Positions 32,628-41,689 are shown, numbered from the stretch's first letter. The stretch is 64,000 bases of DNA from Streptomyces albofaciens JCM 4342 (GCF_008634025.1 NZ_PDCM01000002.1:3249001-3313000), one strand, 5' to 3'. Numbers and translations are program-made. The notes: generated by a model not told the origin, from the sequence alone.

Positions 32628-33583
32628 CGTGCCGCCTCCTCGGCGGTCGCTGCGTCGGTGATGGCGATGAACGCCTGCTCCAGGCCGAGTCCGGCCACTT
32701 CCAGGTTGCGCGGGTACAGACCGAGGCCGTAGACGGCGTGCACGGTCGCGTCCGCGTCCTGGGACTGGATGCGCACGGTGTGCCCGGAGACCTCCAGCGA
32801 GGTCAGGGACGGCAGGCCGCGCAGCGCCTCGCGGTCGGCCGGGGCGTCCAGGTCGAAGGCGATGCGGCGGGCGCCGGCCCGCGCCTTGATCTCGGCGGAG
32901 GTGCCGTCGGCCAGCACCCGGCCGCGGTGCAGCACGATCACGCGGTCCGCGATCTCGTCCGCCTCTTCGAGGTAGTGGGTGGCGAAGAGCACCGTACGGC
33001 CCTGCCGGGCCTGGGCGCGCATGGTGCCCCAGAAGGTCTGCCGGGAGGAGACGTCCATGCCGGTCGTCGGCTCGTCCAGCACGATCAGGTCGTTGGCGCC
33101 GGCCGTGGCGAGCGCGAACCGCACCCGCTGCTCCTGGCCGCCGGAGAGCTTGTCGACCATCCGGTCGGCGATCTCGGTGATCCCGGCGGTCTCCAGGATC
33201 CGGTCGACCGGATAGGCGTGCGGGTGCAGGTCGGCGGCGAGCCGGACCAGTTCGCGGACCTTGACGCCGGCCATCAGGCCCCCGCTCTGCAGCATCGCGC
33301 CGACCTTGCCCTGCTCGATGGCGCGCTGCGGGGTGGTGCCGAACAGCGAAACGGAGCCGGTGTCGGGATTGCGCAGGCCCAGCAGCAGGTCGAGGGTGGA
33401 GGACTTGCCGGCGCCGTTGGGGCCGAGCAGGGCGACGGTCTCGCCCGGGTACAGCTCCAGGTCGAGGTCGGCCACCGCCTTCACGGAACCGTAGCTCTTG
33501 CTGACTTCACGGAAGCTGACAACGGGCGCCGCCCCCGTGCGGCGCCCGGTGGCAGGTGGTGAGGTGGTGGCTGTGCTCGTCAT
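32624..33583 (-). CDS. ABC transporter ATP-binding protein
   Basis: A 319-residue ATPase for the ABC-2 permease encoded next. Walker A GPNGAGKSS, Q-loop MLQSGGLM, signature LSGGQEQRVRFAL, Walker B LIVLDEPTTGMD and the switch His in FATHYLEEAD are all present. The C-terminal 80 residues are the usual extension of drug-export ATPases of this class. I start at the ATG at 33583; a GTG two codons upstream is also possible, and neither has a strong ribosome site. This is the first gene of the four-gene operon. Confidence 0.93.
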   Translation of the reverse strand: MTSTATTSPPATGRRTGAAPVVSFREVSKSYGSVKAVADLDLELYPGETVALLGPNGAGKSSTLDLLLGLRNPDTGSVSLFGTTPQRAIEQGKVGAMLQSGGLMAGVKVRELVRLAADLHPHAYPVDRILETAGITEIADRMVDKLSGGQEQRVRFALATAGANDLIVLDEPTTGMDVSSRQTFWGTMRAQARQGRTVLFATHYLEEADEIADRVIVLHRGRVLADGTSAEIKARAGARRIAFDLDAPADREALRGLPSLTSLEVSGHTVRIQSQDADATVHAVYGLGLYPRNLEVAGLGLEQAFIAITDAATAEEAAR

Positions 33584-33684
33584 GTGCACCAGCTTGCCGG
33601 TGCGGGGGTCCGCCCGGCAGTGTCGGGTGTCGTGACTCCGGCATGACAGATGTCATGGGTGGGGCCCCTAGGGGCCGCCCGGGG

Positions 33685-34923
33685 TCAGGGGGCGCCCTGA
33701 CCGTTCCGCGCGCCGCAGAACTCGGCCTCCACCACTCCCACGTACGAGGAGGCGTCGCCCAGCCAGTCGCCGTTGATGTTGAACGTCAGCTGGTGCCGGC
33801 CGTCCGCGGTCCCGACGGCCCCGGACACCGAGCCGTTGGCGCGGCCCGTCTTGCCCACCACCGTCACGCCGCAGGAGAGGGTGACGGACTCGATGCCGAG
33901 CCCGTAGCGCCAGCCGGCGGCGTCCGCGGGCACGGTGGTGAACATCTTGCGGGTCGCCTCCGGGCCCAGCAGCCGGCCCCCGGTCAGGGCCCGGAAGAAC
34001 GTGTTCAGATCACCGGTGGTGGAGATGATCTCGCCCGCGGCGCCGAGCCACGACATGTTCTGCTCGGTCGCGTCGACGACGGGCGCGTCGGGCTGCCGCT
34101 GGTGCAGCCGTGAGTAGGCGGTGGGGTGCGGGAGCGGCATCCGGGGGCGCGTGCCGGGGAAGGAGGTCTCGCGCAGCTTCAGGGGGGTCAGGATGCGCCG
34201 CCGCACCTCGTGGGCGTACGCGTGTCCCGTCACCTTCTCGATGACCATCCCGGCGAGGACGTAGTTGGTGTTGCTGTACGAGGCCGTGCCCGATGTGTCG
34301 CGCGGCGGCCGCTTCATGGCGAGGGCGACCAGTTCCGCGGGGCGGTAGGTGGTGTAGCGGTGGGCGGGGAATCCGGGGCCGGAGGTGCGGTCCGCGAACT
34401 CGGGGTCGCTGGTGTAGTTGAAGAGGCCGCTGGTGTGGTTCAGCAGCCTGCGCAGTGTGATGGCGCGGCCGTCGTTGCCGTTGCCGCGCACCACCCCCGG
34501 CAGCCACTTCTCGACGGTGTCGTCCAGGCTCAGGGCGCCCTCCTCCTCCAGTTGGAGGAGGACGGTGGCGATGAAGGTCTTCGTGATGCTGGCGGCGCGG
34601 AAGTGCTCGGCGCGGGTGCGTTCCCGGTGCGTCCCGGTGTCCGCGTGGCCGGCCGCGCCGAACCACCGGCCGCGCCCGTCCCAAGCCTCGGCGGCCACCC
34701 CGGGCAGACCGCCCTTTTCGACGACGGCGCGCAGCGCGTCCTGGGTGGCCCGGTGACCGTCCGAACGGAGGCCGTTCGCGCGGTGGCCGTCCGAACGGTG
34801 GTCGGGGGCCGTGGCCGCGGCGGCGGGCCCGGTGGCCAGGACGGCGGTGAGCGCCAGGGCGAGGGCGGTGGTGCGGGTGGTGGCGCGGGTGGTGCTGCGC
34901 AAGCGGCTGTTTTCGAAAGGCAT
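33685..34923 (-). CDS. Secreted serine hydrolase (beta-lactamase / D-Ala-D-Ala carboxypeptidase family, S12)
   Basis: A 412-residue exported protein with a signal peptide of about 38 residues and a class C beta-lactamase-like fold. The active-site Ser112-x-x-Lys115 (SITK) and Tyr216-x-Asn218 (YSN) are clear, and VGKTGRANG supplies the third motif. Proteins with this layout (R61 DD-peptidase type) trim cell-wall peptides or act as esterases. Just after the signal peptide, the segment RSDGHRA occurs twice (about 43-49 and 53-59), a small internal duplication. The ATG at 34923 lies seven bases after a TAGCGT box, so it is probably leaderless. Its substrate is unknown. Confidence 0.88.
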   Translation of the reverse strand: MPFENSRLRSTTRATTRTTALALALTAVLATGPAAAATAPDHRSDGHRANGLRSDGHRATQDALRAVVEKGGLPGVAAEAWDGRGRWFGAAGHADTGTHRERTRAEHFRAASITKTFIATVLLQLEEEGALSLDDTVEKWLPGVVRGNGNDGRAITLRRLLNHTSGLFNYTSDPEFADRTSGPGFPAHRYTTYRPAELVALAMKRPPRDTSGTASYSNTNYVLAGMVIEKVTGHAYAHEVRRRILTPLKLRETSFPGTRPRMPLPHPTAYSRLHQRQPDAPVVDATEQNMSWLGAAGEIISTTGDLNTFFRALTGGRLLGPEATRKMFTTVPADAAGWRYGLGIESVTLSCGVTVVGKTGRANGSVSGAVGTADGRHQLTFNINGDWLGDASSYVGVVEAEFCGARNGQGAP

Positions 34924-34930
34924 GGCCGGG

Positions 34931-34936
34931 ACGCTA
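34931..34936 (-). promoter_or_regulatory. -10 box of leaderless serine hydrolase gene
   Basis: Reading leftward, TAGCGT is followed by seven bases and the ATG. No ribosome site is present. Confidence 0.45.
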
Positions 34937-35020
34937 TGGCGCGCCGGGTACCGCCCAGTAGCGACGAAAGTAAGGGCCGCGACCCCACCTTCGGCAGGCG
35001 TCCGGCCGGGGCCGGTCGCG

Positions 35021-35122
35021 TACGGCACGACGTCGAGCCGGCTCCGTACCGTCGTACGGCACGACGTCGAGCCGGTCCCGTACCGTCGTACGGCACGCCG
35101 TCGAGCCGGTCCCGTACCGTCG
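35021..35122. repeat. Three tandem copies of a 34-bp unit
   Basis: Units at 35021-35054, 35055-35088 and 35089-35122 each begin TACGGCACG, carry CGTCGAGCCGG in the middle and end CCGTACCGTCG. They differ at only one to three positions. An inverted copy of the middle follows at 35129-35140. The array lies in the gap between a minus-strand stop (35173) and the serine hydrolase promoter. There are no spacers, so it is not a CRISPR array. Confidence 0.85.
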
Positions 35123-35140
35123 TACGGAACCGGCTCGACG
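35099..35140 (-). terminator. Terminator formed from last repeat and its inverted copy
   Basis: Arms 35099-35117 and 35122-35140 pair with a single mismatch (18 of 19 pairs) around a four-base loop. It lies 33 bases after the stop of the large cell-wall protein gene read leftward, so it is probably that gene's terminator. Confidence 0.7.
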
Positions 35141-35172
35141 TGACGCTCCCGGAGCGACGCTCCGACGGCGTA

Positions 35173-37314
35173 TCAGCCCGTGACCGCGCCCTCCACCTTG
35201 GCGACGCGCTTCTGCGGCGCGGGCGGCGCGGGCTTGCGCAGCGCCTGCTGAAGGGCCGCGGCGGCGTGCTTCGGGGCCATCTTGACCTTGCCGGAGCCGC
35301 CGTCGATCGACACGTTGTCGAAGGCGTGGCCGTACTTCTCCTCCAGCTTGGCCAGGTCGATGACCGGCTGGAGCGAGCCGTCCTGGGCGACGGTGAAGGA
35401 CAGCAGCTCGCCGATGGAGCGCTGGCTGAACGGCACCTCGACACCGCCCGCCGACAGGTAGACCCAGCCGGAGACGGCCGGCTCGGCCACCTCCTTCATC
35501 GCCCGGTCGACCGCCGCCTTGTCCGCCTTCGGCCGCTGTTCGACGGCGGCCAGCACCACCGGGGTGTTCTTGCCGGTGGTGGCGCGGTCCAGGTACGCCT
35601 GCTCGATCTTGCTCTTGGACGCCTTGACGTCGACCGCCTTGTAGGGCTGGCCGTAGTGCGGCACGGCCTTGCCGTTCTCGAAGGTGATGCCGCCGTCCTT
35701 GGCGGCGCCCGCCGGCCCGGCGACCGCCTTGAGCGCGTTGTCCAGCTTCTCGTCGTCGGTGATCATCGCGGGCTTGGCGGTCCGCGTGCCGCCGAACAGC
35801 GAGCTGATGACGGAGACCGGGTTGTAGTCGCGGCCGGAGGCGTCCCGGACCGTGGCCTGGACGTCGATGTTCAGCCCGGCCTTGGCGGGCACGAGCGTCT
35901 GCTCCTTGCCGTCCACGGTCAGCTTCAGCGGCTCGGTACGGGCCTTCTGGACGGCCGCTTCGAGCTTCTTGACGGCCTCTTCCTTCGTGGTGCCGCCGAT
36001 GTCCACGCCCAGCGCGGTGGTCCCGGTGGGGACGTCGGCGTGGTCGAGCAGCAGCCCCGCGCCGTACGCGACACCCGCGAGCACGACGACCGCGACGCCC
36101 AGCAGGACGATCTTGTTGCGGCCCTTCTTCTTCGGGTTTATCGGCTCGGGGATCTTCGGGCGCGGCGGGGCCGGGGTGTCCTGGTCCGCGCCCGGCCCGG
36201 GCGGGAAGGCCGCGCCGGACGCCGGGGCGGCGTCGGCGGGCACCGCCGGGATGCCGCCGACCAGGGTGTCGCCGGCCAGCTGGTCACGGTCGCCGCGGCC
36301 GGTGCCGGCGGGCGCGCCGCCGGAGAAGCCCCCGCCGTCCGTGCCGCCGCCCGGCACACCGCCCGCGATGCCGCCGGTCACGCCGAGGCCGCCGCCCGCT
36401 CCGGCGGGCGGGGCCGGGGGCTGCGGGGTCAGGACGGCCGTGTCGTCGGTCGCGGCGGGCCCGCCGGGCGTGCCCAGCGCGCCCGGGGCCTGGAAGCCGG
36501 ACGGCCGGTCGAACGACGCGCCGCCGGTGGCCGGGCCGGCCGTCGGGCCGCTGGGGCCGGCGGGACCGGTGGGGACGCCGCGGCCGTCCGTACGGCCGGA
36601 GCCGCCGGGAGTGTCGAACGGGCTCGCCCCGCCCTGGCCCGCGGGCCCGTCGAACGGGGCGGCGGGCGCGTCGAACGGCGACGACGGGGCCGCGTCGAAC
36701 GGCGAGTCGCCGCCGGGCGCGGGCGCGTCGGAGAAGAACGGCAGGTCCGGGCGCTGCTGCGAACCGGGGGCCGGGGCCTGCGGCGCCGTCGCGCCCGGCC
36801 GGTCCGGCGAGGCCGCCGGAGCGGCGGGCGGCGCGGCCGGGGAACCGGCGGCGGCCGTCGCGGGCTTACGGGGCGAGAACCAGTCACTGGTCTTCTCGGC
36901 CGGGGCGCTCTTGCCGCCGCCGGAACCGGCCGCCTCGGGCTTGCGGGTGCTGCCCGTGCGCTCGGCGCCCTTGGACCCGCCGTCGGAGGCGCCCTCACCG
37001 GAAGCGCGGGACACACCAGACGTACCGGATGCACCGGACGCACCGGAACCGGCCGCTCCGTTCGTGCCGGACTCCTCGCCGACGGGCTTGCGCACGACGA
37101 CCGGCGGGATGGGGCGGGACCCCGGAATGTTGATCTTGATCCGCGTGGTCAGCGTGGTCTCGGTCTTCGGCTCCTCCGGCTTCGCCGCGGCGTCGGCCGC
37201 CGCCACGTCGTCCGCCTCGGAGTGAGGCGTGCCGTACGGCGGTGTCCCCGACGGGTACGCGGCACCGCCGCGCCCCTGGGCGCCGGAGGACGAACTGTCA
37301 GATTCACGACTCAA
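35173..37314 (-). CDS. Large membrane protein with extracellular YoaR-like peptidoglycan-binding domain
   Basis: A 713-residue protein. Residues 1-395 are a disordered, cytoplasmic Pro/Gly/Ala/Ser-rich region that includes several PFD repeats (SPFDAAPSSPFDAPAAPFDG). One membrane helix (about 398-424) follows a KKKGRNK stop signal. The outside part has a YoaR-like peptidoglycan-binding domain (about 428-560: GVDIGGTTKEEAVKKLEAAV...LKLTVDGKEQTLVPAKAGLNID) and a second related unit. The VanW domain that often follows is missing. The start is a TTG at 37314 with GGAGAA eight bases upstream; homologues begin SRESDSSSSG. It probably tethers a cytoplasmic scaffold to the wall, which is an inference. 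Confidence 0.82.
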   Translation of the reverse strand: MSRESDSSSSGAQGRGGAAYPSGTPPYGTPHSEADDVAAADAAAKPEEPKTETTLTTRIKINIPGSRPIPPVVVRKPVGEESGTNGAAGSGASGASGTSGVSRASGEGASDGGSKGAERTGSTRKPEAAGSGGGKSAPAEKTSDWFSPRKPATAAAGSPAAPPAAPAASPDRPGATAPQAPAPGSQQRPDLPFFSDAPAPGGDSPFDAAPSSPFDAPAAPFDGPAGQGGASPFDTPGGSGRTDGRGVPTGPAGPSGPTAGPATGGASFDRPSGFQAPGALGTPGGPAATDDTAVLTPQPPAPPAGAGGGLGVTGGIAGGVPGGGTDGGGFSGGAPAGTGRGDRDQLAGDTLVGGIPAVPADAAPASGAAFPPGPGADQDTPAPPRPKIPEPINPKKKGRNKIVLLGVAVVVLAGVAYGAGLLLDHADVPTGTTALGVDIGGTTKEEAVKKLEAAVQKARTEPLKLTVDGKEQTLVPAKAGLNIDVQATVRDASGRDYNPVSVISSLFGGTRTAKPAMITDDEKLDNALKAVAGPAGAAKDGGITFENGKAVPHYGQPYKAVDVKASKSKIEQAYLDRATTGKNTPVVLAAVEQRPKADKAAVDRAMKEVAEPAVSGWVYLSAGGVEVPFSQRSIGELLSFTVAQDGSLQPVIDLAKLEEKYGHAFDNVSIDGGSGKVKMAPKHAAAALQQALRKPAPPAPQKRVAKVEGAVTG

Positions 37315-37478
37315 AGCAGGTTCTCCCGGTTGGCTCCGCCGCTCGTCAGTAAGGTGCTTGGGCGGCTCGGCGGCGCGCACCACCATACTGTCCACCGTGG
37401 GCGGGTACCCCGGGAGCGGCCCAACGCCCCACTCCCGGACCGCCGTGCGGTTCCGAAAATGATCTATCCGACCGGCTC

Positions 37479-37994
37479 CTACCTGCCAAGTCGGGCCGCT
37501 TGCGCACCGTTGGCCCGCATCTGCGAACCGGTGGCACAGATCACAGCCAGCGCGATGCCGCCGACGAGGAAGACATACGTGCCCGGGCTCGCGCCGAAGA
37601 GGAAGTCGCCCTCGGGACGGGAGTCGCTGAGCAGGATCACCGTCACCAGCCAGCCCGCGCCGGGCGCCAGCACACCACCCGTCCGGCCGAGCGCCCGCGC
37701 GCCCCCGTAGAAGAGGCCGCCGGCCCCCGCCAGCGCCAGCAGCAGTCCGCCGGGGAACCACGCGGCCTGGACGAGCCCGCCCGCGATGGCCACCACCGCG
37801 CCGAGGACGAGCAGCAGGACGTAAGCGGCCACCCGGCCGGGGCTCAGCGGCGCGGCGAGGCCGGTGCCGGGCGCCCTGCCCGCCGTGCCGCCGTCCGCCG
37901 CCGCTTTCCGGCCACTCCCGGCGGCGGCCGGAGTGCCCGCCGCGGGCCCCTTGCCGCCCGTCGTGGCCCTGGTCCGCTTCTTCGCGCCGCTCAT
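37479..37994 (-). CDS. DUF6113-like integral membrane protein
   Basis: A 171-residue protein. A disordered basic/Gly/Ala N-terminus (about 1-50) precedes four hydrophobic helices (about 54-76, 80-98, 107-122, 137-155) and a short polar tail. The helix borders contain small conserved-looking pieces ([38 protein letters not shown]). The family is known only as a conserved actinobacterial membrane protein encoded next to mshB, and no function is assigned. Its ATG overlaps the mshB stop by four bases (37991-37994), so it is translated together with MshB. Confidence 0.75.
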   Translation of the reverse strand: MSGAKKRTRATTGGKGPAAGTPAAAGSGRKAAADGGTAGRAPGTGLAAPLSPGRVAAYVLLLVLGAVVAIAGGLVQAAWFPGGLLLALAGAGGLFYGGARALGRTGGVLAPGAGWLVTVILLSDSRPEGDFLFGASPGTYVFLVGGIALAVICATGSQMRANGAQAARLGR

Positions 37995-38929
37995 ACCGCC
38001 TTCTCCTTCTCGTCCGCGTTGCGCTCCTCGTCCCCCTCGTCGTCCGGTACGCCCGCGAAGAGATCGTCCTCGCGTTGCCCTTCCGCGGCGCCGGACACAC
38101 CTCGCACCAGCTGGTAGTGCTCGGTGGCGAACAGCGGCTGCCCCAGGTCGTTGGAGAGCGCGAAGAAGGGCCCCTCGACGGCGATCTGCGTCGCGTGCGC
38201 CCGCATCGCCGCCGCTTTGGCGGCCCCGTACCGCTCACCGCCGGCGACCGAGGCGGTCACCACGGCGTCGTCCACGACCCCCGGCACATCGTCCACCTCG
38301 GCGACGCCGGGGAAGGACAGACCCGCCGCGCGCAGCCGCGCGAAGCCCGCCTCGACCGCCGAGCGCGGGTTGCGGTTCCAGTAGATCTTGGCGATCCGGT
38401 GCGGCGCGCCCAGCTCCGGGCGGAAGGCCGGGTCGGCGGCGAGGTCGGCGGCGCGCATCGCGACGCGGTGCGCCTTGATGTGATCGGGGTGGCCGTAGCC
38501 GCCGTTGTCGTCGTAGGTGACCAGCACCTGCGGCCGTACCTCGCGGACCACGGCGACCAGGTGCCCGGCGGCCTCGTCGAGGTCGGCGCCCCAGAAGGCG
38601 CCCGGCCGCCCGTTCTGCGGCGCGCCCATCATCCCGGAGTCGCGGTAGCGGCCCGCGCCGCCGAGGAAGCGGTGGTCGGTGACCCCGAGCGCCGCCATGG
38701 CGGCGGCCAGTTCCTCGACCCGGTACGGGCCCAGCGTGTCGTCGCGGTCCGGCGCCAGGTGGGCCAGCTCCGGCGGGATGACCTCGCCCTCCTCGCCCCG
38801 GGTGCAGGTCACGAGCGTGACCAGGGCACCCTCGTCCGCGTACTTGGCCATCGTGGCGCCATTGTTGATGGACTCGTCGTCCGGGTGCGCGTGCACGAGC
38901 AGCAGCCGGCGGGCGGGAAGGTCGGTCAT
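37991..38929 (-). CDS. mshB: N-acetyl-1-D-myo-inosityl-2-amino-2-deoxy-alpha-D-glucopyranoside deacetylase (mycothiol synthesis)
   Basis: A 312-residue zinc deacetylase of the LmbE family. It removes the acetyl group from GlcNAc-inositol, the second enzymatic step in mycothiol synthesis. The zinc/catalytic motif AHPDDES is at 14-20 (His15, Asp17, Asp18), and the third ligand lies in [12 protein letters not shown]. The long [18 protein letters not shown] and [15 protein letters not shown] segments are specific to MshB. The charged tail is probably disordered. The ATG at 38929 follows a TACGCT box by six bases (leaderless). The gene indicates an actinomycete host. It is co-translated with the membrane gene downstream. 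Confidence 0.95.
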   Translation of the reverse strand: MTDLPARRLLLVHAHPDDESINNGATMAKYADEGALVTLVTCTRGEEGEVIPPELAHLAPDRDDTLGPYRVEELAAAMAALGVTDHRFLGGAGRYRDSGMMGAPQNGRPGAFWGADLDEAAGHLVAVVREVRPQVLVTYDDNGGYGHPDHIKAHRVAMRAADLAADPAFRPELGAPHRIAKIYWNRNPRSAVEAGFARLRAAGLSFPGVAEVDDVPGVVDDAVVTASVAGGERYGAAKAAAMRAHATQIAVEGPFFALSNDLGQPLFATEHYQLVRGVSGAAEGQREDDLFAGVPDDEGDEERNADEKEKAV

Positions 38930-38935
38930 GGGAAC

Positions 38936-38941
38936 AGCGTA
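38936..38941 (-). promoter_or_regulatory. -10 box of leaderless mshB
   Basis: Reading leftward, TACGCT is followed by six bases and the mshB ATG, with no ribosome site. Confidence 0.5.
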
Positions 38942-39099
38942 CGAGCCGGGTGGCCGGGACTCAGCATCCGATCCGGCCCGCCCGGCCCGCCCCCCGGCAG
39001 GAGCGCCCGCTCACCGCCCGTGACCGGCGGGCACCGGCGGAAGGGGTGCGGAAGCGGCCGGAACGCGCCGGGTGGCGGCCGGAACGCGCGGCGGAGCGG

Positions 39100-39294
39100 C
39101 TAGAACTTGATGCCGTTGAGCATGCCCGCGATGTTCGTCGTCATCTGCTTGATGGTCGGGCCGATCGACGAGCTGGCCAGATAGAACCCGAGCAGCATGC
39201 ACACCAGCGCATGCCCCGTCTTCAGCCCGGACTTCTTGACGAGCAGGAAGACGATGATCGCCAGCAGCACCACCGCCGAAATCGTCAGTGCCAC
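39100..39294 (-). CDS. Small two-helix membrane protein
   Basis: A 64-residue protein: a first membrane helix (ALTISAVVLLAIIVFLLV, 2-19), a short basic loop (KKSGLKTG), a second helix (HALVCMLLGFYLASSS) and a polar tail ending MLNGIKF. Similar very short proteins are encoded in many Streptomyces chromosomes. The even hydrophobicity and conserved-looking loop make it a real gene rather than a chance frame. It stands between mshB and a divergent peptidase gene. Function unknown. Confidence 0.75.
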   Translation of the reverse strand: MALTISAVVLLAIIVFLLVKKSGLKTGHALVCMLLGFYLASSSIGPTIKQMTTNIAGMLNGIKF

Positions 39295-39513
39295 GGCGGC
39301 TCACCTCCAAGTACGCACGGTCCGGACAGCGTTGGGACGGTGCGGGACCGACGGCCGACGGCCCCGCGGGCACGGGGAAGTCACGCTCCACTCCCTTACC
39401 CACTCCGCGGAAGGGATCATAACTTTCCACGCTCGCGCATATGTCGGTGCACGGGAGCAGAACGGGGGCGCACGCGATCATCGCGAGTCCCGCCGCGCCC
39501 GCGTCCCGCCCCG

Positions 39514-39519
39514 TAGGCT
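39514..39519 (+). promoter_or_regulatory. -10 box of leaderless S9 peptidase gene
   Basis: TAGGCT is followed by seven bases and the ATG at 39527. No ribosome site is present. Confidence 0.5.
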
Positions 39520-39526
39520 CGTCCGC

Positions 39527-41689
39527 ATGACCGGACAGCTCTCCTTTCCCCGGCAGCACGCCCGGACCCAGCGCTTCTCGCTGGGCGCGCCACGCGGCTT
39601 CGCGGTCGCGCCGGACGGCTCGCGCGTCGCCTTCCTCCGTTCCCGTACGGGCACCGATCGAGCGAATCTGCTGTGGGTGCTGGATCTCGACGAGGGGCGG
39701 GAGTACGCCGCCGCCGACCCCCGGACGCTGCTCGCCGGCGCGGACGAGGAGCTCTCCGCCGAGGAGCGGGCGCGCCGCGAACGCACGCGCGAGGGATCGT
39801 CCGGGGTGGTGGGGTACGCCGTCGACGCCGCCGTGGAACTCGCCGCCTTCACCCTCTCGGGCCGTCTGTTCACCGCCGAGCTGCGCGCCGGCACGGCCCG
39901 TGAACTGTCCGTGCCGGGGCCGGTGGTGGACCCCCGGCCGTCGCCCGACGGGCGGCACATCGCGTATGTGTCGCAGGGCCGGCTGCGGGTCGTACCGGCC
40001 GACGGGCCGGAGCGGCAGGCGGACGGCGCGGGCGACCGTTCGCTCGCCGAGCCGGACGGTCCGCACGTCACCTGGGGTCTGGCGGAGTTCATCGCGGCCG
40101 AGGAGATGGGCCGGTACCGCGGCTTCTGGTGGTCGCCGGACAGCGACCGCGTGCTGGCCGCGCGGGTGGACGACGCCCCCGTACGGCGCTGGTGGATCGC
40201 CGACCCCGCGCACCCGGACCGGGAACCGGCGCAGGTCGCCTATCCGGCGGCCGGCACCCCCAACGCCGGGGTGGGCCTCGCCCTGCTCGGCCTGGACGGC
40301 TCGCGCACGGACGTGACGTGGGACCGGGAGCGTTACCCGTACCTGGCGCGGGTGCACTGGTCCGCCGCCGGTCCGCCCCTCCTGCTCGTCCAGTCCCGCG
40401 ACCAGCGCGCGCAGCGCTACCTGACCGTCGACACCAAGACCGGCGCCACCAGCACCCTGCACGCCGACGAGGACCCGCGGTGGGTCGAACTGGCCGCCGG
40501 GGCGCCCGCCTGGACGCCGGACGGCCGCCTGGTGCGCATCGCGGACGAGGGCGGCGCGCGCCGCCTGTTCGTCGGCGACCGGGCGCTGACCGCCGCGCCG
40601 CTGCACGTCCGCGCCGTCCTGGACATCGGCGAGGACGACGTGCTGTTCACGGCGAGCGCGGAGGACCTGCACGACATCGGCGTCTACCGCGCCTGGTACC
40701 GGGGCAGCGGCGACCAGGGCGGCTGGGAGCGGGTCGGGCGGCGCCCGTACCCGTCGGTGTCCTCCGCGGTGCGCGGCGGCTCCGTCGCGGTGCTCTCCCA
40801 CGTGTGCCTGGAGCGGCCGGGGGCGCAGACGGAGGTGGTGCGCCTGGAGGCGGACGGCGGCGAGACCTGGCTGGCCGGGATCGGCTCGTACGCCGAGGTC
40901 CCGGTGCTGGCCACCAGCCCGCGGCTGGTCCTCGCGGGCGAGCGGCGCATCCCGTGCGCGGTGGTGCTGCCGACCGGTTACGAGGAGGGCGACGGGCCGC
41001 TGCCGGTGCTCATGGACCCGTACGGCGGTCCGCACGCGCAGCGGGTGGTGGCCGCGCACAACGCCCATCTGACGTCGCAGTGGTTCGCCGACCAGGGTTT
41101 CGCGGTGGTCGTCGCGGACGGGCGCGGCACCCCGGGCCGCTCCCCCGACTGGGAGAAGGCCGTCCACCACGACCTCGCCGCGGTGGTCCTCCAGGACCAG
41201 ATCGACGCGCTGCACGGGCTGGCCGGGCGGTTCCCGCTGGACCTGGACCGGGTGGCGATCCGGGGCTGGTCGTTCGGCGGCTACCTGGCGGGGCTGGCGG
41301 TGCTGCGCCGCCCCGACGTCTTCCACGCCGCCGTCGTGGGCGCCCCGGTCACCGACCAGCGCCTGTACGACACCCACTACACGGAGCGCTACCTGGGCCA
41401 CCCGGACGAGGACCCGGCCCGCTACACCGCCAACTCGCTGGTCGGCGACGACGGCCTGGTGGACGCGGCGGAGCCGCACCGCCCGATGATGATCGTGCAC
41501 GGTCTCGCCGACGACAACGTGGTCGTGGCGCACTCCCTGCGCCTCTCCTCGGCCCTGCTGGCCGCCGGCCGCCCCCACGAGGTGCTGCCACTGTCGGGCG
41601 TCACCCACATGACACCGCAGGAACAGGTCGCCGAGAACCTCCTGCTGCTGCAGGTCGACTTCCTCAAGCGGTCGCTGGGCATGCGGTGA
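39527..41689 (+). CDS. S9-family prolyl oligopeptidase (dipeptidyl-peptidase IV type)
   Basis: A 720-residue serine peptidase. An N-terminal eight-bladed beta-propeller (about 20-470, with the DPP-IV marker DGPHVTWGLAEFIAAEEMGRYRGFWWSPDS that positions the substrate N-terminus by its Glu pair) leads into an alpha/beta hydrolase domain (about 480-720). Catalytic residues are Ser582 (GWSFGG), Asp662 or Asp663 (LADDNV) and His694 (GVTHMT). It has no signal peptide and so acts in the cytosol on short peptides. Its place next to three oligopeptide importers suggests that it could digest imported peptides, but this is an inference. Leaderless start at 39527. Confidence 0.92.
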   Translation: MTGQLSFPRQHARTQRFSLGAPRGFAVAPDGSRVAFLRSRTGTDRANLLWVLDLDEGREYAAADPRTLLAGADEELSAEERARRERTREGSSGVVGYAVDAAVELAAFTLSGRLFTAELRAGTARELSVPGPVVDPRPSPDGRHIAYVSQGRLRVVPADGPERQADGAGDRSLAEPDGPHVTWGLAEFIAAEEMGRYRGFWWSPDSDRVLAARVDDAPVRRWWIADPAHPDREPAQVAYPAAGTPNAGVGLALLGLDGSRTDVTWDRERYPYLARVHWSAAGPPLLLVQSRDQRAQRYLTVDTKTGATSTLHADEDPRWVELAAGAPAWTPDGRLVRIADEGGARRLFVGDRALTAAPLHVRAVLDIGEDDVLFTASAEDLHDIGVYRAWYRGSGDQGGWERVGRRPYPSVSSAVRGGSVAVLSHVCLERPGAQTEVVRLEADGGETWLAGIGSYAEVPVLATSPRLVLAGERRIPCAVVLPTGYEEGDGPLPVLMDPYGGPHAQRVVAAHNAHLTSQWFADQGFAVVVADGRGTPGRSPDWEKAVHHDLAAVVLQDQIDALHGLAGRFPLDLDRVAIRGWSFGGYLAGLAVLRRPDVFHAAVVGAPVTDQRLYDTHYTERYLGHPDEDPARYTANSLVGDDGLVDAAEPHRPMMIVHGLADDNVVVAHSLRLSSALLAAGRPHEVLPLSGVTHMTPQEQVAENLLLLQVDFLKRSLGMR

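Noticed and set aside
35021-35122. CRISPR array
   Set aside because: Repeats are adjacent without unique spacers, only three copies, and no cas genes are nearby.
34126-37710. A plus-strand open frame of 1194 codons opposite the wall-binding protein and serine hydrolase genes
   Set aside because: Its translation is Arg/Gly/Ala/Val-rich without domain patterns, crosses two real genes, and is a typical GC-rich antisense shadow.
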